Notes: generated by a model not told the origin, from the sequence alone. Shown: positions 17,878 through 26,278, counted from the first letter of the stretch. The stretch: 64,000 bases of DNA from CALMKX01 sp036274895 (GCA_036274895.1 DASUEU010000037.1:1-64000), one strand, 5' to 3'. Translations and numbers: made by a program.

Positions 17878-18213
17878 TCAGAAGGACGCCAGCGCCTCGG
17901 CCTCGCCGTCGTAGACCTCGAAGACCGTGATCAGCTGGGTGATCTGGAGGATGTCGCTGACCTTCGCGGGCAGGTTGCAGAGCTTGAGCTTGCCGCCGCG
18001 GTTGGTCACCGTGGTGTAGGCGCTGACCAGCTCGCCAACGCCCGAGGAGTCGATCGTCGTCACTTCCTTGAGGTTGATCAGCAGCTTGGTGGCGCCGAGA
18101 TTGAGCGCACCCATCACCGCGTCGCGCAGGGCGATGTCGCCCAGGCCGATGGTGATCTTGCCCTTGATGTCGAGGACGGTGACGTCCCCGATCTGTCGAT
18201 CGCTGTACTTCAT
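17878..18213 (-). CDS. STAS-domain anti-sigma factor antagonist
   Basis: 111 residues from the ATG at 18213, chosen because GGGAGGAGG lies about 8-10 nt upstream and the STAS fold starts there (KYSDRQIGDVTVLDIKGKI). The central DSSGVGELVSAY motif carries the serine that partner kinases phosphorylate in SpoIIAA/RsbV proteins. It would bind the neighbouring RsbW-like kinase when unphosphorylated and release its target. The kinase gene lies 28 bp upstream on the same strand, so the two form a partner-switching module. A PP2C SpoIIE-type phosphatase at 36.5 kb is a candidate third partner. Confidence 0.9.
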   Translation of the reverse strand: MKYSDRQIGDVTVLDIKGKITIGLGDIALRDAVMGALNLGATKLLINLKEVTTIDSSGVGELVSAYTTVTNRGGKLKLCNLPAKVSDILQITQLITVFEVYDGEAEALASF

Positions 18214-18241
18214 AGCCTCGTCCTCCTCCCGATCCTGTCGG

Positions 18242-18739
18242 TCAGGTCGATTCTCGATTCGGTACCCGTTTGCGCATGGTGACGACGGTGCCGCCACCCG
18301 GCGCTCGGTCGTAGTCGATGCTGTCCATGAACCTTTGCATGAAGAAGATGCCCCGCCCGTTGACGCGCATCAGGTTGACGGGGTCGAGCGGATCGGCGAC
18401 TCCCTCGGGCTCGAAGCCCTCGCCCTGGTCCAGCACCTGGATGACCAGGTCTGCCCCCTCGAGCGAGAGGTCTACCTCGACGCGCTTGCCAGGATCCTGG
18501 CGGTTGCCGTGTTTGATCGCGTTGGCCACAGCCTCCCGCACAGCCACCTCGATCCAGTGGCGACTTTCGTCATCGAAGCCCAGGTCATCGAGAGCGTCCG
18601 CGAGCATCACCTGGACGAGCTCGACGTTCTCGAAGCGGCTGCCGATGTCGAGATGGCAGAGGAGCTCGTTGTCCCGCATCGCTCGAGGCCGGGAGTCTAG
18701 CAGTCCACGGTTGAAGACGGTAGAGGTGGGCCGGGCCAC
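18242..18739 (-). CDS. Anti-sigma regulatory factor, RsbW/SpoIIAB-like HATPase
   Basis: 165 residues from a GTG at 18739, preceded by AGAGG at good spacing. An ATG at 18679 (MRDNELL) matches the usual family N-terminus but lacks a ribosome site, so either is possible. The HATPase_c Bergerat fold is clear: EAVANAIKHGN (N box), DQGEGFEP (G1) and GRGIFFMQRFMD (G2). It would phosphorylate the adjacent STAS protein and sequester a sigma factor or another partner. It lies 12 bp downstream of the CPBP protease gene. Confidence 0.88.
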   Translation of the reverse strand: MARPTSTVFNRGLLDSRPRAMRDNELLCHLDIGSRFENVELVQVMLADALDDLGFDDESRHWIEVAVREAVANAIKHGNRQDPGKRVEVDLSLEGADLVIQVLDQGEGFEPEGVADPLDPVNLMRVNGRGIFFMQRFMDSIDYDRAPGGGTVVTMRKRVPNREST

Positions 18740-18751
18740 CGGCGCCTCTGG

Positions 18752-19582
18752 TCATTGGACACCCGGGGCCTGCGGCATGAACCGCAGAGCCGTGGGAATC
18801 ACCACCACCAGCTGCCAGAGGTCGAAGCCGAAGTGGGCGACGATCGCCGGCCACAGGCTCTGGCGCCAGCGCACCAGAGCGGCCAGGAACAGGGAGAGGG
18901 CGGTCAAGCCGACCAGCATGAAGGGGTTCTGGTAACCCGCGTGGGCGAGCACGAAGAGGCCCGTGGAAAGGGCGATGCCCATGCGGGGCTGAAGCAGGCC
19001 GCGGAAGAAGATCTCTTCGAAGACGCCGGCGGCGAGCGACAGGCCGAAGCGCAAGAGCACGGACTGGCCGGCGATCCACAGGATCGGCTCCGGCATCTCC
19101 TTGGGGAGCAGGTCTTCCTTGCCGAGGAGCACCACGAAGGTGGCGACGGCGAAGGCAGTCACCAGGGTGAGGATCCAGCCCACCCCGACGGCGCCGAGGC
19201 CGAGCAGCACGTCCTCGCCCGGACGCCGGCTGACCAGACCGAGCTGACGGGCGAAGGTGGCGCGAAGGTCCCGGCCGCCGGCGAAGGCGAGCAGGAACCA
19301 GCCCACCACCACGCCGACGATCATCCCCTGGACCGAGAAGAGGGCCAGCAGAGAGGGCTCTTCGGGGGCCGCCGGGGCGCTGGGCTCCGCCAGGGGCGCC
19401 GCAGCCAGGGGCAGAAAGAGCGTCAGATAGAAGAAGCCGGCGACCAGGGTCAGGGCCAACGCGCGCCGCAGCGGCGAGGCGAAACCGGGCGGCGTGAAGC
19501 CGCGGCGGGCGGTGCCGACGTCCAAGGCCAGAGCCACGGCCACGGCCCCCACCAGGGCGAGCAGGTCGGAGAGGCCCCCCAT
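18752..19582 (-). CDS. CPBP-family intramembrane metalloprotease
   Basis: 276 residues with about eight hydrophobic helices. The Abi/CPBP motifs are present: EEIFFRGLLQPRMG near 190-203, FVLAHAGYQNP near 211, and HFGFDLWQL near 257. These supply the glutamates and histidines of a Rce1-like intramembrane protease site. Substrates are unknown in most bacteria. It sits 10 bp after a small conserved protein gene and 12 bp before the anti-sigma kinase gene, so it may share their transcript. Confidence 0.85.
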   Translation of the reverse strand: MGGLSDLLALVGAVAVALALDVGTARRGFTPPGFASPLRRALALTLVAGFFYLTLFLPLAAAPLAEPSAPAAPEEPSLLALFSVQGMIVGVVVGWFLLAFAGGRDLRATFARQLGLVSRRPGEDVLLGLGAVGVGWILTLVTAFAVATFVVLLGKEDLLPKEMPEPILWIAGQSVLLRFGLSLAAGVFEEIFFRGLLQPRMGIALSTGLFVLAHAGYQNPFMLVGLTALSLFLAALVRWRQSLWPAIVAHFGFDLWQLVVVIPTALRFMPQAPGVQ

Positions 19583-19592
19583 CCTGCCCGCC

Positions 19593-19859
19593 CTACTTAC
19601 GGTTCTTGGCCCGGAAGGCCTGGAGGATCACCAGCGCGCTCTGCAGTCGCTGGATCTTCCGGTTCTTCGCCTGGATGGCAGGGATGTCGTCGAGGGACGG
19701 CTGCTCGGAGCGGATGTCACGCATCCGGCGATCGACCTCGAACTGGAACTTGTCGAGGTCCGGCGAGGCCATCTGCTTGAGCGGTCGCTCGGTGAGCAAG
19801 AAGTAGCCCTCCGCGATGTCGCGCACCCAAGCCCAGGCACTGCCTCCGGGAAAAGCCAT
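19593..19859 (-). CDS. Small hypothetical protein
   Basis: 88 residues, mostly helical, with a C-terminal basic region (IQAKNRKIQRLQSALVILQAFRAKNRK). There is no signal peptide or known motif. It sits between the Uma2-family gene (9 bp upstream) and the CPBP protease gene (10 bp downstream), all on the minus strand. Codon use matches the neighbours. I do not recognise a family. Confidence 0.6.
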   Translation of the reverse strand: MAFPGGSAWAWVRDIAEGYFLLTERPLKQMASPDLDKFQFEVDRRMRDIRSEQPSLDDIPAIQAKNRKIQRLQSALVILQAFRAKNRK

Positions 19860-19868
19860 CGCCGGCCA

Positions 19869-20459
19869 TCATAGCGGAGGGGCAGGTGTCGGCGGCTCGG
19901 GCGGGAAGAGCCGGCCGATGTCGATCGTCACGGCCTCGAACGGCGGCACCGCGGCGCTCTGCTCGGCGGTCCAGGCCCCGGGACGCAGCCACCGCCCGTC
20001 CACCGCCTCGAACGCCTCGAGCCCCCGCGCGTCCAAGTCCACCAGCCAGTAGAACGGCACCCCGGAGCGCAGGTAAAGCTCTGCCTTCTCGAAACGATCT
20101 CGGCGTCGGGTGGCCGGCGAGAGGATCTCGCAGATCCAGTCGGGAATCGTGGTGACCGGCCGCTCGCTCGGCGGGGTTGGTACGCGCTCTCGCCGCCAAC
20201 CCACGACGTCCGGGCTGACGATGTGCCCGGCGTCGAAACAGAGGTCCGGCTCGATGGCGATCCACCAACCTCCTGGGCCACCGTCACCGAAGCTGAACGG
20301 CGGGGTGACCAGGCCGGTGAGGTTGGATTGCGCCATGCCATGCTCGAGGCGCGGTCGGGGCTGGAGGATCAGCTCACCCCCCAGCACCTCGGCCTTGAGG
20401 CCCTCCGGGGCCTCCAGGATCTCCCGCCAGCCGGCGGGGCGGCGGATGGGCTCGGCCAT
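19869..20459 (-). CDS. Uma2-family (DUF820) PD-(D/E)XK nuclease-like protein
   Basis: 196 residues from the ATG at 20459 (MAEPIRRPAGW). The frame runs further upstream, but that part crosses the antitoxin gene on the other strand. The Uma2 core is visible: EVLGGELILQPRP near 28-40, SPDVVGWRRERVP near 83-95, then ICEILSPATRRRDRFEKAELYLRSG and the FYWLVDLDARGLEAF strand. The D...E-x-...K arrangement matches a restriction-endonuclease fold. The family is widespread and its role is uncertain; it often occurs near toxin-antitoxin genes, as here. Confidence 0.82.
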   Translation of the reverse strand: MAEPIRRPAGWREILEAPEGLKAEVLGGELILQPRPRLEHGMAQSNLTGLVTPPFSFGDGGPGGWWIAIEPDLCFDAGHIVSPDVVGWRRERVPTPPSERPVTTIPDWICEILSPATRRRDRFEKAELYLRSGVPFYWLVDLDARGLEAFEAVDGRWLRPGAWTAEQSAAVPPFEAVTIDIGRLFPPEPPTPAPPL

Positions 20460-20505
20460 TGGGAGAGGATACGACAGGCGGGAGCGGTCGGGAGAACGAG
20501 GGGGA

Positions 20506-20530
20506 TACAATCCGTGTTCGGCTCGCGAAC
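20506..20530 (+). promoter_or_regulatory. -10 box and operator-like palindrome before the antitoxin gene
   Basis: TACAAT at 20506-20511 resembles a -10 box. Just downstream GTTCG-GCTCG-CGAAC (20516-20530) is a perfect 5+5 inverted repeat that would overlap the transcription start. Toxin-antitoxin operons are commonly autoregulated through such sites. It sits 21 bp before the antitoxin ATG. Confidence 0.5.
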
Positions 20531-20551
20531 CCCACTCAGCGAGGAAGCCAC

Positions 20552-20764
20552 ATGCAGAGTGCGCAGGACATTCAGTACGTCTCCGACGAGGAAGGCACCC
20601 CGACCGCTGTTCTGGTTCCCATCGAGATCTGGCGTGAGATCGTGGCCGAGCGGGAGACCGCCCACCTGCTGTCCAGCCCCGAGATGAAGCGTCGCTTGCT
20701 CGAAGCTCGGCAGCGCGACACGGGCATTCCCTTCGAGGAAGTCCGTGCGAAGCTTGGAGTTTGA
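20552..20764 (+). CDS. Phd/YefM-type antitoxin
   Basis: 70 residues from the ATG at 20552, with GAGGAAG 4 nt upstream. The N-terminal part (MQSAQDIQYVSDEEGTPTAV then LVPIEIWREI) matches short prevent-host-death antitoxins, which bind DNA through the N-terminus. The C-terminal helices (EMKRRLLEARQRDTGIPFEEVRAKLG) would wrap the toxin. It overlaps the toxin frame by 20 bp, the usual translational coupling. The partner toxin is frameshifted, so this may now be an orphan antitoxin. Confidence 0.82.
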   Translation: MQSAQDIQYVSDEEGTPTAVLVPIEIWREIVAERETAHLLSSPEMKRRLLEARQRDTGIPFEEVRAKLGV

Positions 20765-21003
20765 CTCGAGCGCGTTCGACGATCTCGCCTGGTGGATCCA
20801 GCAGGACCGCAAGCAGGCTCTCCGGATCGTCCGGCTCATCGAGGACATCCAGCGCAGTCCCTTCGACGGCCTCGGTCAACCCGAGCCCTTGAAGCACGAC
20901 CTCGCCGGCTGCTGGTCGCGGCGCATCGACCGCGATGCATCGGCTGGTCTACGAGGTCAGCGAGACCCGGATCCGCATTCTGGCTTGCAGGTTTCACTAC
21001 TGA
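20745..21003 (+). pseudogene. YoeB/RelE-type toxin, frameshifted
   Basis: It starts at a GTG inside the antitoxin 3' end, with GAGGAAG upstream. The first 64 codons give a normal YoeB sequence ending EPLKHDLAGCWSRRIDRD. One extra base (G at about 20937) then shifts the frame. In the +1 frame the expected C-terminus continues HRLVYEVSETRIRILACRFHY and stops at 21003, including the catalytic terminal His-Tyr. Without correction the reading frame runs on to about 21050 with unrelated residues and lacks the catalytic end. It is either a real inactivating insertion or an assembly error. Confidence 0.85.
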
Positions 21004-21207
21004 TCCCAGGGACGGGGCGCAGAGCGCCCGGGCCTGCCTGCCCACGCTGAGCCCGGGCACGAGACACCGCTTTCCGGCCGAGGAACCTCCCCGACCCCAT
21101 GCTAAGATCCCCCGCTGGCCGAAGAGAGCCCAGGCCGCTCGACCGGTGCGGCCCCCTGCCTTGGGGTTCTTGGCCTGCCCCCGAAGATCTCTTTTGAGGA
21201 GACATCC

Positions 21208-22431
21208 GTGAATCGCTTCCCTGGAGTCGACTTCCTGGACATCGACACCTTGCTCACGGAGGAAGAGCGCTTGGTGCGGGACACCGTACGCGCCTTCGTC
21301 GACGAGCGGGTGATGCCGATCATCGAGGAGTGCCACCGCGAGGGCCGCACTCCCTTGGAGTTGGTGCCCGAGATGGGCCGCCTCAACCTCTTCGGCGCCA
21401 CCATCTCCGACTACGACCTGCCCGGCCTCGGCAACGTCGCTTACGGCTTGATCATGCAGGAGCTCGAGCGCGGTGATTCCGGCCTGCGCAGCTTCGTCTC
21501 GGTGCAGAGCTCCCTGGTGATGTACCCCATCTACACCTTCGGCTCCAAAGAACAGAAGGACCGCTGGGTCCCGGCCCTGGCCTCGGGCGAGGCCATCGGC
21601 TGCTTCGGCCTGACCGAGCCGGACTTTGGCTCGAACCCCGGCGGCATGCGCACCACCGCCCGGCGCGACGGCGACTCCTGGGTGCTGAACGGCTCGAAGC
21701 AGTGGATCACCAACGGCACTCTGGCCGACGTCGCCGTGGTCTGGGCCAAGACCGACGGGGGCGTGCGCGGCTTCCTGGTCGAGAAGGGCACGCCGGGCTA
21801 CACCTCGAGCGACCAGCACGGCAAGTTCTCGCTGCGTGCCTCGACCACCTCCGAGCTGGGCTTCCACGACTGCCGCATCCCCGCCTCCGCCATGCTACCG
21901 GGCACCACCGGTCTCAAGAACGCCCTGATGTGCCTGAACCAGGCCCGTTACGGCATCGCCTGGGGCGGCATCGGCTCGGCGATGCAGACGTATTACACCG
22001 CCCTCGAGTACGCCAAGGCGCGGATCCAGTTCGGCGGCCAGCCGATCGCCAGCCACCAGATCATCCAGGAGAAGCTCGCCTGGATGATCACCGAGATCAG
22101 CAAGGGCCAGCTCCTCTCACTCCAGATCGGCCGCTTGAAGGACGCCGGCCGGCTCAAGCACTTCCACATCTCGATGGGCAAGCGCAACAACGTGTGGGTG
22201 GCGCGCGAGTGCGCCAAGCTCGCCCGGGAGATCCTCGGTGCCAACGGCATCGTGGACGACTACCCGGTCATCCGCCACATGCTCAACATCGAGTCGGTCT
22301 ACACCTACGAGGGAACCCACGACATCCACGGCCTGATCATCGGTGAGGCGATCACCGGCATCCAGGCGTTCAATCCCCCGGCTCCCGCCGCCAAGGCGGA
22401 GCCCGCTTTCGCGGGAGATCTCAAGGGATGA
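21208..22431 (+). CDS. Acyl-CoA dehydrogenase, glutaryl-CoA dehydrogenase-like
   Basis: 407 residues from a GTG with GAGGAGA 7 nt upstream. It is an FAD flavoprotein that oxidises acyl-CoA to enoyl-CoA. FGLTEPDFGSNPGGM near 132-146 and WITNGTLADVAVVW near 169-182 are the flavin-binding signatures. The catalytic base is E368 in TYEGTHDIH. The overall pattern (VSVQSSLVMYPIYTFGS and YPVIRHMLNIESVYTYEG) is closest to glutaryl-CoA dehydrogenases, which also decarboxylate, but substrate choice cannot be proven from sequence. It overlaps glpX by 4 bp. Confidence 0.9.
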   Translation: MNRFPGVDFLDIDTLLTEEERLVRDTVRAFVDERVMPIIEECHREGRTPLELVPEMGRLNLFGATISDYDLPGLGNVAYGLIMQELERGDSGLRSFVSVQSSLVMYPIYTFGSKEQKDRWVPALASGEAIGCFGLTEPDFGSNPGGMRTTARRDGDSWVLNGSKQWITNGTLADVAVVWAKTDGGVRGFLVEKGTPGYTSSDQHGKFSLRASTTSELGFHDCRIPASAMLPGTTGLKNALMCLNQARYGIAWGGIGSAMQTYYTALEYAKARIQFGGQPIASHQIIQEKLAWMITEISKGQLLSLQIGRLKDAGRLKHFHISMGKRNNVWVARECAKLAREILGANGIVDDYPVIRHMLNIESVYTYEGTHDIHGLIIGEAITGIQAFNPPAPAAKAEPAFAGDLKG

Positions 22432-23411
22432 GCCTCGACCGCATTCTCGAGCAGGACTTCATCCGCGTCACCGAGGAGGCGGCGGTCGCCGCCGCCCACA
22501 CCATGGGCTTCGGCGACCGCCGCGGGTCGGATCAGGTGGCCGTCGAGGCGATGCGCAACGAGCTGAACCGGCTCGAGATGCGGGGTCGGATCGTGATCGG
22601 TGAGGGCGAGCGCGACAAGGCGCCCATGCTCTACGTCGGCGAACAGGTGGGCGCCCTGCGCGACGGTGGCGACGGCCCGGAGATCGACATCGCCGTCGAC
22701 CCCCTCGAGGGCACCAACCTCTGCGCCACCGGCGCCCCGGACGCCATCGCCGTGCTCGCCGCCTCGGAAAAGGGCGGGCTGCTCCACGCCCCCGACGTCT
22801 ACATGCAGAAGATCGTGGTCGGCCAGACCGCCAAGGGCCGGGTTCACATCGACGCCCCGGTGGCCGAGAACCTGCGCAACCTCGCCGAGGCCTTCGAGCG
22901 GGACGTCGACGAGCTGACCATCGTGGTCCTGGACCGGCCGAGGCACCAGCAACTGATCGCCGACATCCGCGCCGCCGGCGCACGCATCCGCCTGATCGGC
23001 GACGGTGACCTTTCGGCGGCGATCACCGCCGCCGTGCGCGGCACCGGCGTGCACGCCGTGATGGGCACCGGCGGCGCCCCCGAGGGCGTGATCACCGCTG
23101 CCGCGATGCGCTGCCTGGGCGGCGAGATCCAGGCCCGGCTGGTGGCCACCGACGACGAGCAGCGCGCCCGCCTGACCAGCCTCGGCTTCGGCAAGCTCGA
23201 CAAGGTCTACGCGACCGAGGATCTCGCCCCCGGCGACCACCTCGTCTTCTGCGCCACCGGTGTCACCGACGGCGTCCTGCTCAAGGGCGCCCGCTTCTTC
23301 GGCGGCGGCTGCCGCACCTCGACGCTGTTCATGTCCCTGGCCCGCCGGGTGGTGCGCTTCGTCGACGCCGTCCACCGGGAGGACGTGAACCTGGCGATCT
23401 CGCTCGCCTGA
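22428..23411 (+). CDS. glpX: Class II fructose-1,6-bisphosphatase
   Basis: 327 residues, typical for GlpX. It hydrolyses fructose-1,6-bisphosphate in gluconeogenesis. GEGERDKAPMLYVGE near 63-77 and the metal-binding DPLEGTNLC near 88-96 are diagnostic, as is GTGGAPEGVITAAA near 215. It starts in a 4-bp overlap with the acyl-CoA dehydrogenase gene, and dcd follows after 3 bp, so the three are co-transcribed. The grouping links fatty or amino acid breakdown to gluconeogenesis, though dcd has an unrelated role. Confidence 0.93.
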   Translation: MSLDRILEQDFIRVTEEAAVAAAHTMGFGDRRGSDQVAVEAMRNELNRLEMRGRIVIGEGERDKAPMLYVGEQVGALRDGGDGPEIDIAVDPLEGTNLCATGAPDAIAVLAASEKGGLLHAPDVYMQKIVVGQTAKGRVHIDAPVAENLRNLAEAFERDVDELTIVVLDRPRHQQLIADIRAAGARIRLIGDGDLSAAITAAVRGTGVHAVMGTGGAPEGVITAAAMRCLGGEIQARLVATDDEQRARLTSLGFGKLDKVYATEDLAPGDHLVFCATGVTDGVLLKGARFFGGGCRTSTLFMSLARRVVRFVDAVHREDVNLAISLA

Positions 23412-23414
23412 GCC

Positions 23415-23903
23415 ATGATCAAGCCGGACCGGTGGATCCGCGAGTGGGGCGCCCGGGGCGGCGTGACGCCCTACGAGCCGGCTCAGGTGAACGCGGCCAG
23501 CTACGACGTGCGGGTCTCCGATCACTGGATCTGTCCGACGCGTGATCCTGAGGAGCTCACCGCTCCCAGCATCAAGCTCTTCCCGGGAGAGGTGGTGCTC
23601 GCCTCGACCATCGAATACGTCCGCATCCCGAGAGACGTCGCCTGCGACCTGAAACTGAAGTCCACTCTGGGTCGCCTCTGGATCAACCACTCTCTGGCCG
23701 GCTGGTGCGACCCCGGCTTCGAAGGCAATATCACCCTGGAGCTGCAGAATCTCGGCCCCGTGCCGTTTATCCTCGAAGCCGGGCGGCGCATTGCCCAGCT
23801 GATTTTCATTACGATGGAAGGTGAGCCCGACGTCGCTTACGGGGACCCGGGCTCCTCCAGTCACTATCAAGGGCAGACCGGGACCACCACGGCCCGCACC
23901 TGA
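23415..23903 (+). CDS. dcd: dCTP deaminase (dUTPase fold)
   Basis: 162 residues. A trimeric all-beta enzyme that makes dUTP from dCTP, or dUMP in bifunctional forms. KSTLGRLWI near 80-88 corresponds to the conserved S-x-x-R segment, and AGWCDPGFEGNITLEL near 97-112 contains the catalytic glutamate. The C-terminal YGDPGSSSHYQGQTG is the flexible lid that closes over the nucleotide. It is somewhat shorter than the E. coli enzyme. Last gene of the acd-glpX-dcd operon. Confidence 0.88.
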   Translation: MIKPDRWIREWGARGGVTPYEPAQVNAASYDVRVSDHWICPTRDPEELTAPSIKLFPGEVVLASTIEYVRIPRDVACDLKLKSTLGRLWINHSLAGWCDPGFEGNITLELQNLGPVPFILEAGRRIAQLIFITMEGEPDVAYGDPGSSSHYQGQTGTTTART

Positions 23904-23928
23904 CCCTGTCTCCTCGCCCAGCTCCCCG

Positions 23929-23946
23929 GGCGGCCGGCCCCTTTTT
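23929..23946 (+). terminator. Weak terminator-like hairpin after dcd
   Basis: A short GC-rich stem (GGGC, loop, GCCC) is followed by a run of five Ts at about 23943-23947. The position, 30-40 bp after the dcd stop, fits an operon end, but the stem is only 4-5 bp. Confidence 0.4.
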
Positions 23947-23958
23947 CAACCGGAAGCT

Positions 23959-23964
23959 ATAATT
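23959..23964 (+). promoter_or_regulatory. Consensus -10 box TATAAT before the DUF4388 gene
   Basis: A perfect TATAAT lies 22 nt before the ATG at 23987. No good -35 hexamer at 17 nt. It would give a leader of about 15 nt with no Shine-Dalgarno sequence. Confidence 0.5.
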
Positions 23965-23986
23965 CGCCCGTTCCGATCGCGCGCGC

Positions 23987-25126
23987 ATGAGCATTGCCGG
24001 CAACCTCAACACCATGCCCCTGGCGGAGCTGCTCCAGTGGCTCTCCCAGTCGACCAAGTCCGGCACGCTGATCATCAAGAACGGCGAGGTGGAGAAGCGG
24101 ATCTTCTTCCGCGACGGGCGCATCTTCTCCTCGGCCTCGACCGACCCCAAGGAGCATCTCGGGCACTTCCTGGTCAGCTACGGCTTCATCACGGAGCAGG
24201 AGCTGACCAAGGCCATCGAGATGCAGGAGTCCAACAAGATGCTCCTGGGCAAGATCCTGGTCACCATCGGAGCGGTACAGGAGCCCGATGTCCAGCGGCT
24301 GCTCCGGCTCAAGGCCGAGGAGTCGATCTACGACCTCTTCGGCTGGAGGGAGGCGGATTTCCGCTTCCTCGAGGGCGGTCTGCCCGACTCTCACCTGATC
24401 CCCATCGACCTCGACGCCACGGCGATCATCCTCGAAGGGGCACGCCGGGTGGACGAGTGGCGGCGCATCCGCGAGGTGATTCCCTCCACCCAGTGCATCC
24501 CCGTGGCGGTCGAGCAACTGACCGACCCGGGCATCGACCAGGGCGCCTTTCAGATCTTGACGATGGTCAACGACGACCGCACGGTGGAGGAGATCTGCCT
24601 GCGCTCCCACTCGACCGAGTACCGCGTCTGCAAGCTGCTTTTCGACCAGGTGCGGCGGGGCCGGGTCAAGGTCGTGCGCCCTCGCGCTCCGGCGCGGGTG
24701 GATGCCAAGCCGGCGACACCCGCCTTCAAAGCGGATGCGATCTCGCCCGACACCCTGATCGCCCTGGCCGAGAAACACATCGCCCGCGGCGACTTCCAGG
24801 CCGGAGTACGGCACCTGCGCGCCGCCCGCAGCCTCGAGCCGGATCACCGGGAGGTGCAGCGTAAAGTGGAGCAGGTGGAGGCACGGATTCGCGAGGCGAT
24901 CGAGAAGGCCGGGGTGCATCTCGAGGCCGTGCCGCAGCTCAACATCGACTTCGAGAGGCTGACCAACCTCGACATCAGTCCGCAAGAGGGCTTCATCCTC
25001 TCGCGCATCGACGGCCAGTACGACCTCAAGTCGATCTTGAAGATCAGCCCGATGCAGCAGCTCGACGGCCTGATCGTCTTCTGGCGCCTCCTGCGCGAGG
25101 GCCACATCCGCCTCGAAGCGCGGTAG
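23987..25126 (+). CDS. DUF4388 (PATAN-like) signalling protein with TPR-like segment
   Basis: 379 residues, cytoplasmic. Residues 1-100 match DUF4388: MPLAELLQWLSQSTKSGTL, then IIKNGEVEKRIFFRDGRIFSS and LGHFLVSYGFITEQEL. A second similar block lies at about 100-185, a helical winged-type region at about 185-235, and TPR-like helices at about 260-310 (LIALAEKHIARGDFQAGVRHLRAARSLEPD). The C-terminus (SPQEGFILSRIDGQYDLKSIL) is another repeat seen in these proteins. The domain occurs in two-component, gliding and pilus-regulation proteins, but no partner is next to it here. Confidence 0.8.
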   Translation: MSIAGNLNTMPLAELLQWLSQSTKSGTLIIKNGEVEKRIFFRDGRIFSSASTDPKEHLGHFLVSYGFITEQELTKAIEMQESNKMLLGKILVTIGAVQEPDVQRLLRLKAEESIYDLFGWREADFRFLEGGLPDSHLIPIDLDATAIILEGARRVDEWRRIREVIPSTQCIPVAVEQLTDPGIDQGAFQILTMVNDDRTVEEICLRSHSTEYRVCKLLFDQVRRGRVKVVRPRAPARVDAKPATPAFKADAISPDTLIALAEKHIARGDFQAGVRHLRAARSLEPDHREVQRKVEQVEARIREAIEKAGVHLEAVPQLNIDFERLTNLDISPQEGFILSRIDGQYDLKSILKISPMQQLDGLIVFWRLLREGHIRLEAR

Positions 25127-25135
25127 GCCCTCACC

Positions 25136-25822
25136 TCACAACCGCGGCCGGGAGACGTGCCGGTTACCGGGGCGGGCGAAGCGCAGCGGCCAAGCCGCGG
25201 CCTCGCCGGCGTAGGCCACGCCGATGCGGGGGCCGGTGGCGAGGGGGGCGGCGTGGTCGGGCCGGCCCTCGGCGAGCCACAGGCCCCCTTCGGTGCGGGT
25301 CAGAGCCAGGCCGTCCTGGCTGCGGTCGACCGCCAGGGCCTGGCAGAGCTTGCCAGGCCCCCCGGCGAGGTCCCCGGGGCCAGCCGGCGTGCCGAGGCCC
25401 CGGCGGGCCGCCATCGCCTCCTCACCCTCCAGGGGCTCCCCCGCCCGGAACAGCACCGCGGCCCCGGGGTGGGGCCGCCCGGTCACTACGTTGAGGCAGA
25501 AGTGCATGCCGTAGATGAAGTAGACGTAGGCGTGACCCGGGGGCAGGTAGAGGCTCTCGTTGCGCGGCGTTCGCCGGCCACCCCAGGCGTGGCTGGCGCG
25601 GTCCGGCCCGCCCAGGTACGCCTCGGTCTCGACAATCTCGAGGATGGACCGGCCGCCGGGGCTCTCTCGCTCTTCAGGCAGCTCGCGCACCAGCCAGCGC
25701 CCCAGCAGCTGTGCGGCCACTGTGGCGGCGTCCTGATCGAAGAACGAAACCGGCAAGGGGGTGAGCGCATCGAAGGACACGGCAGGGGATGCTACCCTGC
25801 CGGTATCTCCCTGGAGGAACAC
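25136..25822 (-). CDS. DNA-3-methyladenine glycosylase (AAG/MPG family)
   Basis: 228 residues if translation begins at the GTG at 25822; an internal GTG at 25780 would still keep the whole fold. It removes alkylated purines in base excision repair. Family blocks: LLGRWLVR near 40, IVETEAYLGGPDRASHAWGG near 63-82 with the catalytic glutamate, YFIYGMHFCLNVVT near 101-114, and GGPGKLCQAL near 154. The far start overlaps the ribosome site of the divergent YHS-domain gene by a few bases, which argues mildly for the internal start. Confidence 0.9.
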   Translation of the reverse strand: MFLQGDTGRVASPAVSFDALTPLPVSFFDQDAATVAAQLLGRWLVRELPEERESPGGRSILEIVETEAYLGGPDRASHAWGGRRTPRNESLYLPPGHAYVYFIYGMHFCLNVVTGRPHPGAAVLFRAGEPLEGEEAMAARRGLGTPAGPGDLAGGPGKLCQALAVDRSQDGLALTRTEGGLWLAEGRPDHAAPLATGPRIGVAYAGEAAAWPLRFARPGNRHVSRPRL

Positions 25823-25825
25823 TCG

Positions 25826-26278
25826 ATGACCACAACCCGCACCGTCCTCGCCACCGCCCTGCTCGGCCTCCTCGCCACGCTACCCGCCCGAGCCACGGAC
25901 CCGGTCAACAAGTCCACCTTTGGCGGCCTCGCCCTCGACGGCTATGACGCCGTAGCCTACTTCACAGACGGCAAGCCGGTCGAAGGCATCTCGAAGTTCG
26001 AGCACACCTGGCAGGGGGCGAAGTGGCGCTTCGCCAACGAGGTGCACCGCGACCTCTTCGCCGCCAACCCGGAGAAGTACGCCCCCCAGTACGGCGGCTA
26101 CTGTGCCTGGGCGGTCTCCCAGGGCTACACGGCGGACGCTGACCCCAAGGCGTGGAAGATCGTCGACGGCAAGCTCTACCTGAACTACAACGCCAAGGTC
26201 CAGAAGGACTGGGAGAAGGACGTTCCCGGCAACATCGCCAAGGCCGACGCCAACTGGCCCGAGGTGCTCGAGAAGTAG
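25826..26278 (+). CDS. Secreted YHS-domain protein
   Basis: 150 residues from the ATG at 25826, with GGAGGA upstream. A signal peptide of about 21 residues ends LPARATD. The YHS domain follows: LDGYDAVAYFTDGKPVEG, then FANEVHRDLFAANPEKYAPQYGGYCAWAVSQG, with one cysteine in the GGYCAWA motif that is common in metal-associated YHS proteins. It is probably periplasmic. An intrinsic terminator follows directly, so it is likely monocistronic. The specific metal or partner is unknown. Confidence 0.85.
   Translation: MTTTRTVLATALLGLLATLPARATDPVNKSTFGGLALDGYDAVAYFTDGKPVEGISKFEHTWQGAKWRFANEVHRDLFAANPEKYAPQYGGYCAWAVSQGYTADADPKAWKIVDGKLYLNYNAKVQKDWEKDVPGNIAKADANWPEVLEK

Noticed and set aside
20745..21050. 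UGA selenocysteine readthrough as an explanation for the broken toxin
   Set aside because: The break is a single-base frameshift, not an in-frame TGA; the +1 frame restores the whole family C-terminus.
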